NCBI GenBank assembly: GCA_021234155.1
Contig: JAJEKV010000232.1
Coordinates: 186,001-250,000 of the forward strand
Source: Isoetes taiwanensis
Taxonomy: Eukaryota; Streptophyta; Lycopodiopsida; Isoetales; Isoetaceae
Direction: 5' to 3'
Length of the DNA: 64,000 nucleotides
Made by a program: the position numbers and the translations under genes. Below the pieces are notes generated by a model. The model was given only the letters and a program-made list of their open reading frames with translations. It searched no databases and had not been told where the DNA came from. Positions 11,711 to 24,700 of the stretch are shown here, in pieces (position 1 is the first letter of the stretch; the number at the start of each line of letters is the position of its first letter).

Positions 11711-12392
11711 GGGCGAAATCACACTAGTGGACGCCCAAGAAAGGTTTTTTTCTGTCTTGGGCAGGGGCTGTGGAAGCCCAGGATTTTTGTATCACAGCTG
11801 CGCCCAAAATCTCTTCGCCCTATCAGAACGACAGCAGCAAAAAATCGGCAGATATGCCTGGATGAAGCTGTTTTTGCTCCAAATTTGTCACGATTAGACT
11901 CAAACTGCTTCTAATGGCATCGGATTCTCCTAAAAATTTCTGAAATCATGTTTCTAAATCGCCCTAAATCAAAACTGGTTACAAATCGTCCTAATTTTCT
12001 TCGATTTCAGTTCCATTTTCTCTCCGTCCTAGTTTTCTTCGATTTCAGTTCGATTTTCTCTCCTCCAGCATGATTGCAGGTGTTTTCCCTGTTTCGGCAT
12101 CACAATGAACAAATCCGGTCTTGAAATCGTGTAGAAGGATCATTCCAGGTTTCCTCGAGAACCCTAATTTCTGTCTGATCGATGATTTTGTGCAACGTGG
12201 CAATGAGCTGGCAGTGGCCAAGAACTTGGGCAGGGGGTAGCCCCCGCCCAGGATTTTGGGGCATGCCCAGGAATTAATGCGTTTTGGGCACCGCCAGTGT
12301 GATAAGGGGTGCGCCCAAGAAACATAATTCTTGAAATTTGATTGGTGGAGATGTTTTATAAAACTTGGATATCCACTAGTGTGATTTCACCC
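11711..12392. mobile_element. Harbinger/Tourist-type MITE, 682 bp
   Basis: The left end GGGCGAAATCACACTAGTGG and the reverse-complemented right end GGGTGAAATCACACTAGTGG form a terminal inverted repeat that continues imperfectly to about 27 bp. Both ends are flanked by TTA (11708-11710 and 12393-12395). A 3-bp TTA duplication with GGG-starting termini is the PIF/Harbinger signature. The interior has no transposase frame, only subterminal GCCCAAGA/TTGGGC inverted motifs, so it is non-autonomous. It sits about 1 kb upstream of the first supported coding exon of the phosphofructokinase gene. Confidence 0.85.
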
Positions 12393-12419
12393 TTAGTATC
12401 AATTGAAAGCAAGCAAGAT

Positions 12420-12800
12420 TGCAATCTGCCGGCCTTGTGGAACGTGGGCCTCAATATTTGCTGCCAGCCGCAGCCACACCAGGTTGATTCTAGGCCATAT
12501 TAGGGACACCTCACATGTCACCGGCAAGTTTCAGCCAGACGTCAAGCCGTTGAGACGCTCAGGTGTAAACTGCTCCAGCAGTTCCGGGATGAACGGCTCA
12601 GACGTCAAACTAGCCGTATCAGATGAACTACATGTGAATACTAAAAGATTTACATGTGAGGCGCCTCTTAGCACTTGCTGTTTGCCGCCGCTACATCAGA
12701 TTGATTCTAGGCCACATCAGCATTTGGGCCGGTGGCAGCCGCCACGTCAGGTTGACTCGAGGCTACACCAGGATTTGCTGGCAGCCGCAGGTTAATTTTC
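12420..12800. repeat. Imperfect repeats upstream of PFK gene
   Basis: Three imperfect copies of a block containing CAGGTTGATTCTAGGCCA, each preceded by a GCCGC-rich stretch, occur near 12478, 12690 and 12745. They may lie in the 5' flank or 5' UTR of the gene downstream. The open frame across them is repeat-derived and not called. Confidence 0.45.
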
Positions 12801-13427
12801 AGGTCCCATAATCGTAATGGATCAAAGTCCAAGAAAAGGAACGCTGCCGCCGCTAGATTGCAAGTCTCCCTTCAAATTTGTCTGTTTTTGAGTGATCTGG
12901 CATCAAATTCAGACCGAACTGTTAAGAAAAATGGCGTTCGATTCGACGAAGGAAGCTTCGAACGAAAACCTTTTGATGGCAATAGTCCTATTGTTGGTCC
13001 TATTAGGGGCTTGCCCCCCAAATCCATCTGTATCACGCATGCTGTACCAGTCAGATCCCCTGCCATTTCCATTATCTGCCACGTTCCATGCTTGATCCTT
13101 TAGTCTTTACCATAATCTGATCACTTCGGCGGCTAATCGTTGCTATATTTCGTTCTTTTATTTGCGATCCAACATTGGCTGGTAAGCTTTTTTCTCCACT
13201 TTAGTTGCTCTACAGATGCAATTTTGAACTATTTTGGATCTTTTATTGTTAGGCCCCTGAAGCTAGGTTTCCAGTAGCACTCCATATCTGTTATTACTAT
13301 CAGTCCATGGGGACTCAGAAACAATGAAGGTTTATAATTGAAACGATCCGCACAGCTTGGGTTAAAGCCGGGCGAGGAACTCATATGCAAAACCAAGCCG
13401 ACACATTATAGAAAAAGAACGTTCATA

Positions 13428-16400
13428 ATGCCGGTGATGCAGGACAAGATACTAAAAGCTGAAAATGGGGGCATTTTGGAGGATGTACCTCGTATTACAG
13501 ACTGGTTGCCTGATGCACCTGTAAGATCTCTACCAAGTTGAACTATTTCTGCATGAAATTACGCTCTTATAGACCTTTTGTATTACTTCTGATATATTTT
13601 GCATTAGACATCTCTTACTGCTATGTTTAATCAGTACTTTAGAAAGGAATTTCTCACGGCGATTCCTTTTTACTGTAATGCAGACATTTGCTAATCCGTT
13701 AAAGCACAATCCAGCATATGTGGCCTGCAAGTATAAAACTTCAACCCTTCGTTATTATGTTTGAAGTTAGAATATCCCCTCTCTCTTTTTTTTTCCCTGG
13801 TATTGTCTTAATGCAACCCTATTGGAGAGTATACATTGGAACAGATACTAGTCAAATTGCAGCTCTAAAGAATCAATCCTCTGTTTGCAGGCAATATTTT
13901 ATAGAGGATGATGACATTGTCTATAAAGATGTGAGTGTGGATGTTATTAGTGAGATATATCTTTTCCTTACAGCTGATTCAATGGATTTATATACAGATC
14001 GTTATCAATTTTTCTTCAATTTCTAATGGTATTCATTTTCGGCGTGCGGGGCCACGTGACAAGGTAGATTTCTTTGTCAATTCTTCTTGGGGCTTTTCAA
14101 TTTGTCAATCAATATGCTTTCCTTGGGTTTTCTATTTGAGCTGCTGAAGCAATGATATATGTGGCAGATATATTTTAACCCAGAAGAAGTTCGGGCTTGT
14201 ATCGTGACATGTGGGGGTTTATGTCCGGGTCTTAATACAGTCATCCGAGAGATTGTGTATAGCTTGTGGACCCAATATGGCGTTCAAGATATCCTTGGCA
14301 TAATTGTAAGCTGTGCTAACCTTGTTTAGGTGGCTGCCCTAATTTGTATATATGTTCATTGGGCTTGCTTAGTGAAACAAATCTCAGCGCTCGAAGTCAT
14401 GAAAGATACACGTAAGATTATTTTGAGACTATGGTGGGTAAGTAGATCTAGATCCTATGATACATCATCCTAAACACTTGTAGTCAGGTGTATTTAGCAC
14501 ACAAAGCTATCAAACGAGAATTGTGGAGAGCCACAAATTGAATGCACCTTTTAATTTCTTCTGATGCATTGATTCAAAATATATAGAGCCATGCAAGCGA
14601 TATAAAACATCTATCATTTATTGAATTGGTCATTTGGGCTGTAGTTATCATGTTGAGTACATGATTTCAACAGTGGATGCAGTATCAGTATTTTAAATGA
14701 TCCCGCAAAAATCTTGACATTTTTAGGGAGGCTACCAGGGCTTTTATTCTGAAAATACAATAAAGCTGGATCTGAATTTCGTGAATGATATTCATAAGCG
14801 CGGGGGAACAATCTTACGCACATCGAGGGGTGGTCATGAAACAAGAAAAATAGTGGACAGCATTGAAGACAGGCGCATTAACCAGGTAAATTTTGTTGTA
14901 GTCTCTCTTCGTGCTTGCGTGTGTGTGCCAGGTACGTGCTTGTGTGCACGTTTTGCTTTTGGTCACATGTTGATGTCCTTGATTAGCACTGGAAGATTAC
15001 TGCATAGGTATATATAATTGGCGGCGATGGGACACAAAAGGGAGCTGGGGCCATATATGAGGTATGAGATACACTTTGGCAACACAAGGAGATGAGCTGA
15101 ATTTTCTATATCTGGAATGTCTAGCTAGTTATATATTGAACTTATCTAATGGCAAAAAGTGCAATGTCTTATGTTTTCTGTTCCAGTCTTATTTCTAAGA
15201 AAAATTTGTAGTCATATGCAGGAGCTTAGAAGGCGCGGTTTGAAGGTGGCAGTTGCTGGTATTCCTAAGACAATTGATAATGACATTGCTGTAAGTGTAC
15301 AATGATGTGGAGGCAATTCACTACCCTATTGTAATGCTCCCTATTTTATGCTTGCAGATCATTGATAAGTCATTTGGTTTTGATACTGCTGTTGAGGAAG
15401 CTCAGCGTGCAATCAATGCTGCTCATACAGAGGCAGAAAGTGCCCGCAATGGGATAGGCCTTGTCAAGTTGATGGGTCGTTACAGTGGTACGAGAGATAG
15501 TTAACTGGAATTGAGTGACCATGAGTAAAGACAAGTTCTGAGTATGTGTTTACAGGATACATAGCAATGTATGCTACTCTTGCCAGCCGTGATGTGGTAT
15601 GCATTTTGAATGGCCATCTGCATTCAGTTTCATGAAGTCTGGTCATTATGGACAAAAGCTTTTTTGATGTGCTTTCTTTCAGGATTGTTGTTTGGTTCCA
15701 GAAGTGCCTTTCTATTTGGAAGGTGAAGGTGGACTGTACGAATATGTTGAAAGACGCTTACGAGAAAATGGCCACATAGTCATAGTTGTTGCAGAAGGAG
15801 CAGGTCAGGAGCTAATCATGAAAAGTTTGAGCACAGGCAATAGTGTATTGGATGCTTCTGGAAACAAATTACTTATGGATGTTGGATATTGGCTATCTCA
15901 GAAGCTCCAGGTGATTGAACGAGGTCTTTCGCTTATCTTTTTTAGAGATGAAGTGTATATGCTTCGACTTCATGCCATGTATGCGCCCCTAACCCTACTA
16001 CTTTTTTTTTCTTTCACCAGAGTCATTTTGAGACGAGGAATCAGCACGTCAGTTTGAAGTACATAGGTATGGTCGCTTTATGATGCATCACTTACGAAAT
16101 ATGTCTACATTTATAGGCCATTTATTCATCAAGGTTTTGTCACAGATCCAACGTATATGATTCGTGCTATTCCAAGCAATGCATCAGACAATGTCTACTG
16201 CACATTGCTTGCACATAGTGCAGTTCATGGAGCTATGGCTGGCTATACTGGCTTCATAGTTGGGCCCGTCAATGGAAGGCATGTGTACATCCCCATCCAT
16301 GTAAGTAAATCTCTCCAATAAACTACTGTTTGTTTTCATTTTTGATAGAACATGACTATGCATAACAGAGGGTAACTGAGACGCAAAGGCGAGTAAATGT

Positions 16401-16599
16401 TGCTGATCGAATGTGGGCTAGGCTGCTTTCTTCAACCAATCAACCAGACTTCTTAAAATATGAGAAAGCGTTAGAGACTGAAGGGGAGAAGGATTCAGAT
16501 CAGGATTTTGAGTTGACTTCTGCTGATGCTGCAGTTCCTCTCAAGACATTTGATAACTCAAATGGAAGACTTTTTGTCCGAAATAGGTCAATCGCGTAG
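13428..16599 (+). CDS. PFK: ATP-dependent 6-phosphofructokinase, plant type
   Basis: This enzyme phosphorylates fructose 6-phosphate to fructose 1,6-bisphosphate in glycolysis. Coding exons read by GT-AG junctions: 13428-13520, 13684-13730, 13891-13930, 13998-14063, 14168-14305, 14727-14885, 15008-15061, 15222-15290, 15358-15487, 15556-15596, 15683-15910, 16021-16066, 16146-16300, 16369-16599 (stop TAG). They join in phase to about 498 residues, normal for plant PFKs. Diagnostic motifs are [15 protein letters not shown], the nucleotide loop [11 protein letters not shown] (Gly, not Asp, after GGD marks ATP rather than pyrophosphate use), [37 protein letters not shown] and [12 protein letters not shown]. 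The first exon is the least certain: ATG 13428 gives a short cytosolic-type N terminus ending [16 protein letters not shown], and a stop at 13335 closes this frame upstream. An additional upstream exon is possible. The gene appears intact. Confidence 0.95.
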
Positions 16600-16963
16600 C
16601 AGAGAACTTCGACGGTTCTTCAAAAGCTTATTTCCTGTTAGTTAATAATGTACGTGCCTTTGGGTTGGTAGTATAATTTACTTCTGTAAATATTGGTATT
16701 ATACTGGTATTATGCCAAATAAGGTTGTGAAATTATCAGGGTATTAAAATTTTGGCAATGGTTTAGCGCGAAATAAGAGAGGGATCGCAGTAGTCTTGGG
16801 CAAAACGGTCGATGTGGTCGATAGGCATGCATGCTGCTTGCTAAAAGCAGCCTGTCCAATGGTGGATTCCCTTATTTTTCATTTTTTTTTGCAGTTCGAG
16901 TAGTAGTCCTGAGGTCAATGTGGCCGATGGGCATGCATGCTGCATGCTAAAAGCAGTCATGTA
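16600..16963. other. PFK 3' flank with a duplicated block
   Basis: Probably 3' UTR followed by spacer. A 45-bp block (GTGG..GATRGGCATGCATGCTGC..GCTAAAAGCAG) occurs twice, near 16811 and 16918. Confidence 0.5.
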
Positions 16964-17150
16964 TAGGGGTAACCGATTTGGGACCCCTTTCTGTTCTTGG
17001 CAGGGCAATTTCGACCGGGCGGCGGCGGAGCGAAATTCGCCAAGAAGGTCCCTTGGTAATGGGACTTTTCTATATAGGGCAATTTTAGCGGCCGGCAACG
17101 GGAGTTTAAATTCCCCGCCAAGAATGTAAAAGGGGGATCGTTACCCCCTA
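16964..17150. mobile_element. MITE with TAGGGG termini, 187 bp
   Basis: The left terminus TAGGGGTAACCGATTTGG and the reverse-complemented right terminus TAGGGGGTAACGATCCCC match over about 38 bp with small gaps, followed by a shared CTTGGC..GGGCAATTT block. The TAGGG start resembles hAT termini, but no 8-bp target duplication is visible, so the superfamily is uncertain. Confidence 0.6.
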
Positions 17151-17159
17151 CAATATCAT

Positions 17160-17690
17160 AATCGGGAGCTGAATGATCTTAGTATTTTTGTCTGATCTCT
17201 AACCTGCGCAGCCGGTGATGCAGAATCGAAGAATTCAATTGCAATTCCGTGTTCTTGGCTGAGTCGACGTGGGCGCATCCAAATGCACCACCGGAATAGA
17301 ATGCGACCCGATTATGATATTGGTGGGCTTCCTTGATTTTCATTTGTTATTTGCTGTCGGCAATGGCATGATTGGCTTCTCCCGAATGCTAGAACAAATA
17401 TTTGCTATCATGTTTTGAGAACCAACAGAGCTTGTGGTGAAGCATGTTCCCTAAGTAATTAATATTTTAAACTATTGGAAAGTAGTAGATAAGCAAAGAA
17501 ATCTATTCTTTCCTTTGTTTGCCCATAGGATTTAGGATTGAGCCAAACGAAATGTTTGTTCCAAATTTAGGACTTCAATTCCCCGCACTCATTGAAGGAA
17601 TCAGTCGCTTGGTAATGGCATGAGCAATAGGAAGCATCATATATTTTAGAATGTGACATGAGCAATAGGAAGCATAATATATTTTAGAAT
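17160..17690. other. Intergenic
   Basis: No gene supported. A short tandem duplication of ATGAGCAATAGGAAGCATMATATATTTTAGAATGTGAC lies at about 17617-17695, abutting the next repeat. Confidence 0.45.
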
Positions 17691-17691
17691 G

Positions 17692-18503
17692 TGACGATCC
17701 TATCGAGTTGAGCCTCAACACTTTCACAACTGAGAAAATCAAACAAAAGCATCTTTTGTAGAACTCAACCACAGTCTCCACAATTGCACTACCGCCATTC
17801 CTTGATATGCCTTGCTCATTCACAGGTGATAAAATACCAAAGACCAAGACATATGATGTTCATTAGATATTTACTATTTACATGTGCCTAAATTTTACCT
17901 TTGCCGAGGTTGCCCATACCACCTAATCAAGTCGAAGTAGCTAACTTACTGATGAAGATTATAATCACACTTCAAGTACATTGAGGAAGTCAGAAGCCTT
18001 GTTTCATATTGATGTAGACCTAACATTTAAACACTTTATTGAACATATAGAAATACTAACATTCTCCTGCATGCATAGCTTACCATCCAAAGCTCATTCC
18101 GCTTATAAGCAATGCAAAATTCGTCCGTTACCAAATTCATAGCCTAGGTATATTATTAGACTAAGAGTACTCCTCGCCATCCATGTCTAGAAGTTCACAT
18201 ACTCCCGATGGCTACCTTGGGCTTGGCCAAACTAAACTCAATCTGATATGTCACTTCCCTTCAATATCCCATAACTGATTAATTTTTACTTCCTTATCTT
18301 AATGGATTTATTGGTGCATCCAAAGCAAGTTTTCAAAATCACGCATGTTTCCATACTAAATACTCATAGGGTCTCATGATGGCAACTGCTTGCACCACAT
18401 ATCAAATTGATCCCCAGAGCTAGACTCCAGGAAGTCATTCGTCTTAAATATTAAGCTTATATGTTACAATTATCTAGTTACAAAGTTCAACAATGCAAGT
18501 TCT
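17692..18503 (-). repeat. LTR-like direct repeat, left copy
   Basis: About 810 bp are repeated in the same orientation at 19868-21228. On the minus strand the unit starts TGTTGAACTTTGTAACTAG and ends GATCGTCACA, i.e. TG...CA with a short terminal inversion, as in LTRs. I could not find a matching 5-bp target duplication, primer site or coding interior, so LTR identity is inference; a segmental duplication would also explain the pair. Confidence 0.45.
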
Positions 18504-19867
18504 TACATATATATTCGTGGCTTGTGTTTCTCCCAAATCTCTTGCAGCTGCACCTGAACTTACTCTATGGATAGTTTGTGCCAGATCCATGCCCTGGTGC
18601 TTCTATATTTCCCTTTTTTAATGCCTGGTATATTTATTTATATCATTAAATAGCAATTTGTTAACAAAAGGCAAATATGACAAAAGAACATTAACATACT
18701 AGACAAGAAAAACCAATAAACGGCAACACGGACATGGCTCTTCCTCAATTTAACTTGCTTTTCAGAGCTGCTTCTGATAAATCGGCACTTTTAAATTCCA
18801 AATTGGTACTCTCTAACCAAATCCGGCCTGTTTCCTTTGAATCTGGGCTCAACCTGATAGCTCTAGATATTTATGCACATGGTTCCTAGCCTTTCATTGC
18901 AAACCGATCCCTATTTCATCCGTTGAATCAAATCTTAAGCCTTTAGGGTTAATTCTATCTAGATGCAACCTTGAAGGAACAATCCTAATCCATGTTCTCA
19001 TCACTGCATAAGCTCTTAACACGACTATAGCATATGTAATCTCTAGAATCAAGTATATATAAATCTGATAAATCTGATCATGACAGCCTATATGTCTCTG
19101 ATTAATACATTCGACAGAAAACCGCCACCTGAGTATTTCTTCAAGTATGGACCCCTGGACCCCTTACAATTGCATGTGCCTTAAAAAATTGGCTTCTCGC
19201 TCCAATAATCAAACTGTAGAAGAAGATATATAGTGCAATCAATTCTGACCCAATATTACTATTTCTGTCATAACTCTCTCATGCAGATGAATTTTTGCCA
19301 ACAAGATACAATCAAGAAAGCTTATTCAAAAACCTTTCTTAAAAAACAAAAATCACCTAAAAAGGATCTTTGGTCATCGATATATGATGTTCGATAGTTT
19401 GGGCATCAAAACTGCTCAGAAATTGCTCCTTCTGCTTTTATACTCTCCGCTCATGCATTCACGCATGCCAAGCGTGTGTACATATGCATATAAATATGTA
19501 TACTGGCCCATCAAGTGGTCAGGTCCATTGTAGTCTCTTCTTCTTAAATTTAATCTATGTCCTCATGCGTCAATCATAGATTTGGTGAAGCATTCCTCAA
19601 GCTAATTAGAATCAATATGCAATGCCAACAAATTCACTAATTTATACCTCAACATCATCAAGAGTTGCTTCCATTGCTCACAAGAAGAAATCTCCCTTAG
19701 CACCTTCATGCCAATTGCAAAGCCTCTAGATACTGCTCCTCTTTTGAGAATAGCATCTCCAGATGTCTCTAAAAGAAGAACCATTAGAATCATAATTCTA
19801 CAATCTCAATTTAATCTATAATCCACCATGTCAACACCCAAAGATCTAACATGCTCTTATTTGAATT
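18504..19867. other. Spacer between the two direct repeats
   Basis: 1.36 kb of AT-rich DNA with no supported frame. If the flanking repeats are LTRs, this is a coding-free interior (TRIM/LARD-like). Confidence 0.4.
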
Positions 19868-21228
19868 GTGACGAGCCTACCGAGTTGACCCTCAATGCAT
19901 TCACAACTAAGCAAATCAAGCAGAAACATCTTCTGTGGAACTCAACCACGGTCTCCATGACAGCACTACCACCATTCTCCTGATTAATGCCTTGTTTATT
20001 CACTGCATATGCACTTCCTGGGGTTAGTCCTCCTGACTAAGTGGAGATCCCAAAGCTACATCCTACGTGAGTAAAGGGCTAGAGAATGACAATGTAACCA
20101 AATGAAATACAACACATGAGCATCGAAAGCAAAGAACATAGCCAAACATACCAAAACTCGCAAACATAGCTCTGGGAGCCTATATGCAGACCCTAGAAGC
20201 AGAATAATGCCCAGCCAGCTTACCTTCCAAGCCCTCTAGGGAGGTGGTGGAGTGACCCTCGTATGCGCATAGCCTCCCAGCCCGCGCCTAGCACTAGAAG
20301 AACTCTTACCATGGAGTCACAGAGTTGACGTGGCATCCTTGCCAATAGAACTATGCCTGTAGCATCCTTGATAGGAGAACTACGCCCGATGTCATAGAGC
20401 ACAAGAATACCACATAGAAACACAAATGAAATGAACATGAACATGCCGAAGCAACCCAGGCCACTGAACGTGGAAGCCCGACCCCGGAGGATCCAAGAGA
20501 AATCAAAATACACAGGTGATATGATACTAAAGACCAAGACATTTGATGTTCATTAGATATTTACTATATGTGCCTAGATTTCACCCTTGTGGAGGTTGCC
20601 TATACCACCTAATCATGTCAAAGTAGCTAACTTACTGATGAAGATTATAATCACACTTCAAGTACATCGAGGGAGTCACAAACCTTGTTTCATACTGATG
20701 TGGATCTACTATTTATGCACTCTATTGAATAAATAGAAATACTAACATACTCCTACATACATAGCTTACCATCCAAAGCTCCTTTTGCCTATGAAGAATG
20801 CAAAATCGGTCCATTACCAAATTCATAGCTTAGGTATATCCTTAGAGTGAGAGTACTCTCCGCTATCCATGTCTAGAAGTTCATGTACTCCCGATGACTA
20901 TCTTGGCCAAACTAACCTCAATCTGATATCTCATATACCTTCAATTTTCATCTCAATATCTCATAGTTATACATAATCCGCTTAGCTACAGCTGATTAAA
21001 ATCCATTTCTTTATCTTAATGGATCTATTGGTATCCAAAGTGAGTTTTCAAAATCCAAGATTCTATATTAAATACTCATAGGATCTCATGACCGCAACTG
21101 CTTGCATTATATTTCAAATTGATCTCTAGACTAGACCCCATCTCCAGGAGCCAAATTTATAATAATTCATTAGTCTTAGAATATTTTATATGTTACAATT
21201 TCCTAGTTATAAAGTTCAACAATGCAAT
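19868..21228 (-). repeat. LTR-like direct repeat, right copy with insert
   Basis: Matches 17692-18503, but the homology is split: 19868 to about 20003 and 20515-21228 align, while about 20004-20514 has no counterpart in the left copy. The insert is more GC-rich (CCTCTAGGGAGGTGG, CCCAGCCCGCGCC) and includes a near-repeat of ATAGAACTATGCCTGTAGCATCCTTG. Its ends could not be assigned to a transposon class. Confidence 0.55.
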
Positions 21229-21239
21229 TTCATTAGAGG

Positions 21240-21735
21240 ATATATGGGATCATTTAAAGGCTTTGTAAGAGTATTTTGGGGGGGCTGCCACGTAGGATCC
21301 CGAACCAAAACCCCTCCCCCCCCCCTCCAAATCCCCTCTATACCTAATTTTCATCCTTCCAACCCTAAGTTTTTGCAATCATTAATTCCTAACTACCACA
21401 AAATTTGATGATTGCATCTAAGATTTTCCTTTCTCACCAAACTGAACTCCCACACCATCAAGCTTGCTATCACGCCATCGAGCCATTGCAGCATCGAGCT
21501 TGCTATTGCGCCGTTGACTTGCTTCAGCGCCCAAGCATCGTTTGAATTCGAATTATGACGGCTTCTTGCTAGCAAATAGAGCAAAACTTTTCAATTTCGC
21601 GCTGTTTGTTGGCAAGAATCTTTCTAATAATAAATGACCTCCAAAACTCGGTCTTTTGCATTCTAAATGGCGAAGGTATTTGGTTTCGGAATTCTCATTT
21701 GCATTCTTTTGATTGTTATTGTTCTAATATTTATG
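21240..21735. other. Intergenic
   Basis: No gene supported. It contains a G-run and a C-run (GGGGGGG near 21281, CCCCCCCC near 21317) and a short hydrophobic frame at 21667 that lacks recognisable identity. Confidence 0.4.
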
Positions 21736-24700
21736 TTTCAGGATCAAACTAATTTCAAGGATCAACTTAGAGTGCAAGTGCCAAAAGGATACTTGTCTTT
21801 GAAGCAACCAATAGATGAAGATGCATTGCGAGTTTCTGGAGCCATGAATATAGATCTTTGGGCTAAAGGGCAACTGTATCCTTGTGGTTCTTTCACTTGA
21901 GCGCATCTAAACTTCCATTCTGCATCCGGTCTTGTTGAATTTGCTTGCAAGGGTCAGCAAGGTTTACTCAGTTACTGTAATAATTTGGTTAATGGTAATA
22001 CTGATCCATATTTGCATGCTATGTATAACCATTTGTACGGATTCAATTGAAAAGTTGTGTTAGATGTTAATCAGCTCCAATAGGCAAACTAAAATGATTC
22101 CCTCCACAAGAGAATCAAAAGAATGAAGACAACCCCACTGGGGTTCAGGGATTGGGCAAGAATCTTGAAGCCCATGAACATATTAGCCCCTGGGGCTGGA
22201 GGGTAAAAAAAAGGAACACGGCTATTAAAAAGCTTATGGATCCAAACCTTGCACAAGGACATAAGAGAAAACCTTCTAATATTGCCTGTTTGTTAAAGAA
22301 ATTACTATAGATGATATATTGAGAATGCTAAAGCTTGGGCATATGGAAACACAGAAATGCAGTGGCTATTGAAGGGTCGACCCCAAGTTTAAATGAGCTC
22401 AAAGCCTCTTTTCAGGTCCTCTTAGCAGAGGCTGCTATGGCCCATAGAGCTAAGAGTGGCCTGAAATATGATCGAAATTGGGATTCTTTGGGATCCTTTA
22501 ATGGTTTCTTCCAATTTTTCTCAATTCTCTTTAATGATTTGGATGCTGTGCTTGACAGAATTTCTGCTGAAGAGACATCACGCGGGAGGACATGCTCGTG
22601 AGGTGGATCCTGCCACACCCATGCTTTCCACTCGTGAAGCTATTGATGCACTGTTTTGGGTCAAGACTGAAGTTATCAGTTGTAGTACCTTTGATCGGCT
22701 ACTGGCGGATACGGATATCTGGACATTTAATCAGGAGCTTAAGCCATACTTCCTTGCCAAGAAGAAGATACATGAAGATGCACGCGATTCTTGGATAATG
22801 CACCTGCTGGACTCTACCGGATATGGGCCCAATGAGCTGGATGACCTGATGTTTCTTCATACTGACGAGGCCTATGCTGTTATCACTCTTGATGGAGTCC
22901 CAGATATATTATGAGCTAAGGCTTTAACTTTGTCTTGCTAAACTCTGAACTCTTGATATATAGTGTTTTTCTGTTTCAGTTACTCCTAGTGGCCATTATA
23001 GGGCCGTTGACAACCTGATGTCAACACTTTTTCCATGGATGGATAATCCTTGGTTTTTTGTATAACTATGTAATCTCACATACAGTAATACAATTTCTGC
23101 CGTTTCCTCAAAAAAAAAAAAAAAAGAATGCTAAAGCTTCATGGTAGCATTCAACTTAGGAAAGCTGTAGTACAGCAAGTGCTGCAGGAATTAGAATCAT
23201 GGCAAGAACTATGTGACAATATCGGAATAAGTAGGCATGCTTATATTGCTTTGTTCAGATGCCTGCAGGATGGCCTTAAACAAGAAGGCATTACCAAAAC
23301 CATTTTACTACTAAGAATGACTAGTGTAAGGGCTTATAGATCATCGAGAAATAGACATGTGCAAGAGCTTCTTGGTGATATGTATCAGCTGACCAGCAGT
23401 GTCAATGTAGATACATTGCCATCTTATACCAAAGGTAAGAAGAAGTCAAAGTTTGGTGATACTTTCTATTTTAATGAAAATAACAATTGTTGAATAGACT
23501 TAAGTAGAATGCTTCAGCCTTTGGTTCAATTCTATGATATGAAGGTAGAAGAGTGCACTGGTAAACTAAGAATTGTTTAAAAGTTGGATGAAATGGAACT
23601 GGTGAAAGGTGAGAAGTACGAGAGGGTTTCACTGAGTCTAATGAACAGAACTTTGGTGAATACAGGGATCGATGAAGACTCAAATAAAGACAGTAAGTTT
23701 TTCATCCAGTCTGAAGATCACCTTAGGTGGGTTGGTTTATTTCAGGTACCAGAGGAAAATCAAAGTATACTGAAATGGGCTTTTGATCAAACACCCATTC
23801 CTACTATGATTGTCTCTCACAACATCAGAGAAAAGCTTGCAGTTCCTAGATATGGTGAGTATAAGATTGAATGGCATCTTGCTGCAGATTTAGATAATAA
23901 AATGCATGTACAGAATGAAGCATAATCATGGTAAGACTACTGATGTTTACTGTCTCTATGCGAGAAAGGATTTAGACGGATTGGGCAAGAGTACCCTCGA
24001 CTATGCCCAAGATGAAGCTTGATGCCAATTCCATTGAGAATTATATACAAGATGGTTTACATCAGCATCCTGTTTGCTTGGAATAAATCACCCCAAAGTT
24101 CTAAGGAAGCTGCCATGCATCAGGTCGAAAAGGTGCTATCTACTGTGGGACTTCATGGTGGGCACTACAAAATACTTCAAGATCCAAAAGTATTAGGTAA
24201 AGTTCCCCTGAAACCCAGTATGGATGGCCCAAGAGCTAAGGGGTTTTTGCCTCCTGCAAAATAGAACTCATCTGGTGTTTGGGAAGCTTATAAGGATTTT
24301 ATGGCAGCTGAGGATGATTGAAATGATCGTGGTAGATCACGCCTGAAGAAACTCGAGGCATGGCAGGATTTCTCATGGTGAAGGAAATGTAGAAAAATGA
24401 TTTGCCAAATTCCAGAAGGCTGTCACAAATTTCACTAAGTCTTTCCTAACAGCATGGAGTGAAGCCAATTTGACACACTACGTTCATATTCTATTTGCAC
24501 ATGGCGTGTGGTTTATCAAGGAATATGGAAGCTGGGAATTTGGAATATGCAGGGAATGGAGAAATCCCATAAGCAAGCAAAGAATGCATTCATCCGCTTC
24601 ACTTAACATAGAGGTTCACTTGGAAACTCCTTACAACAGATATGTGAATGGTTTTACAGGAGGATCATGTCCGAATGGGTCAAGAAATCACGGAACCAGA

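Noticed and set aside
12931-13095. 54-residue frame upstream of the PFK exons with a signal-peptide-like hydrophobic core, possible first exon or secreted peptide
   Set aside because: It ends in a stop without a convincing splice donor into the PFK frame and shows no similarity to PFK N termini; kept only as a remote possibility for a uORF or 5' leader.
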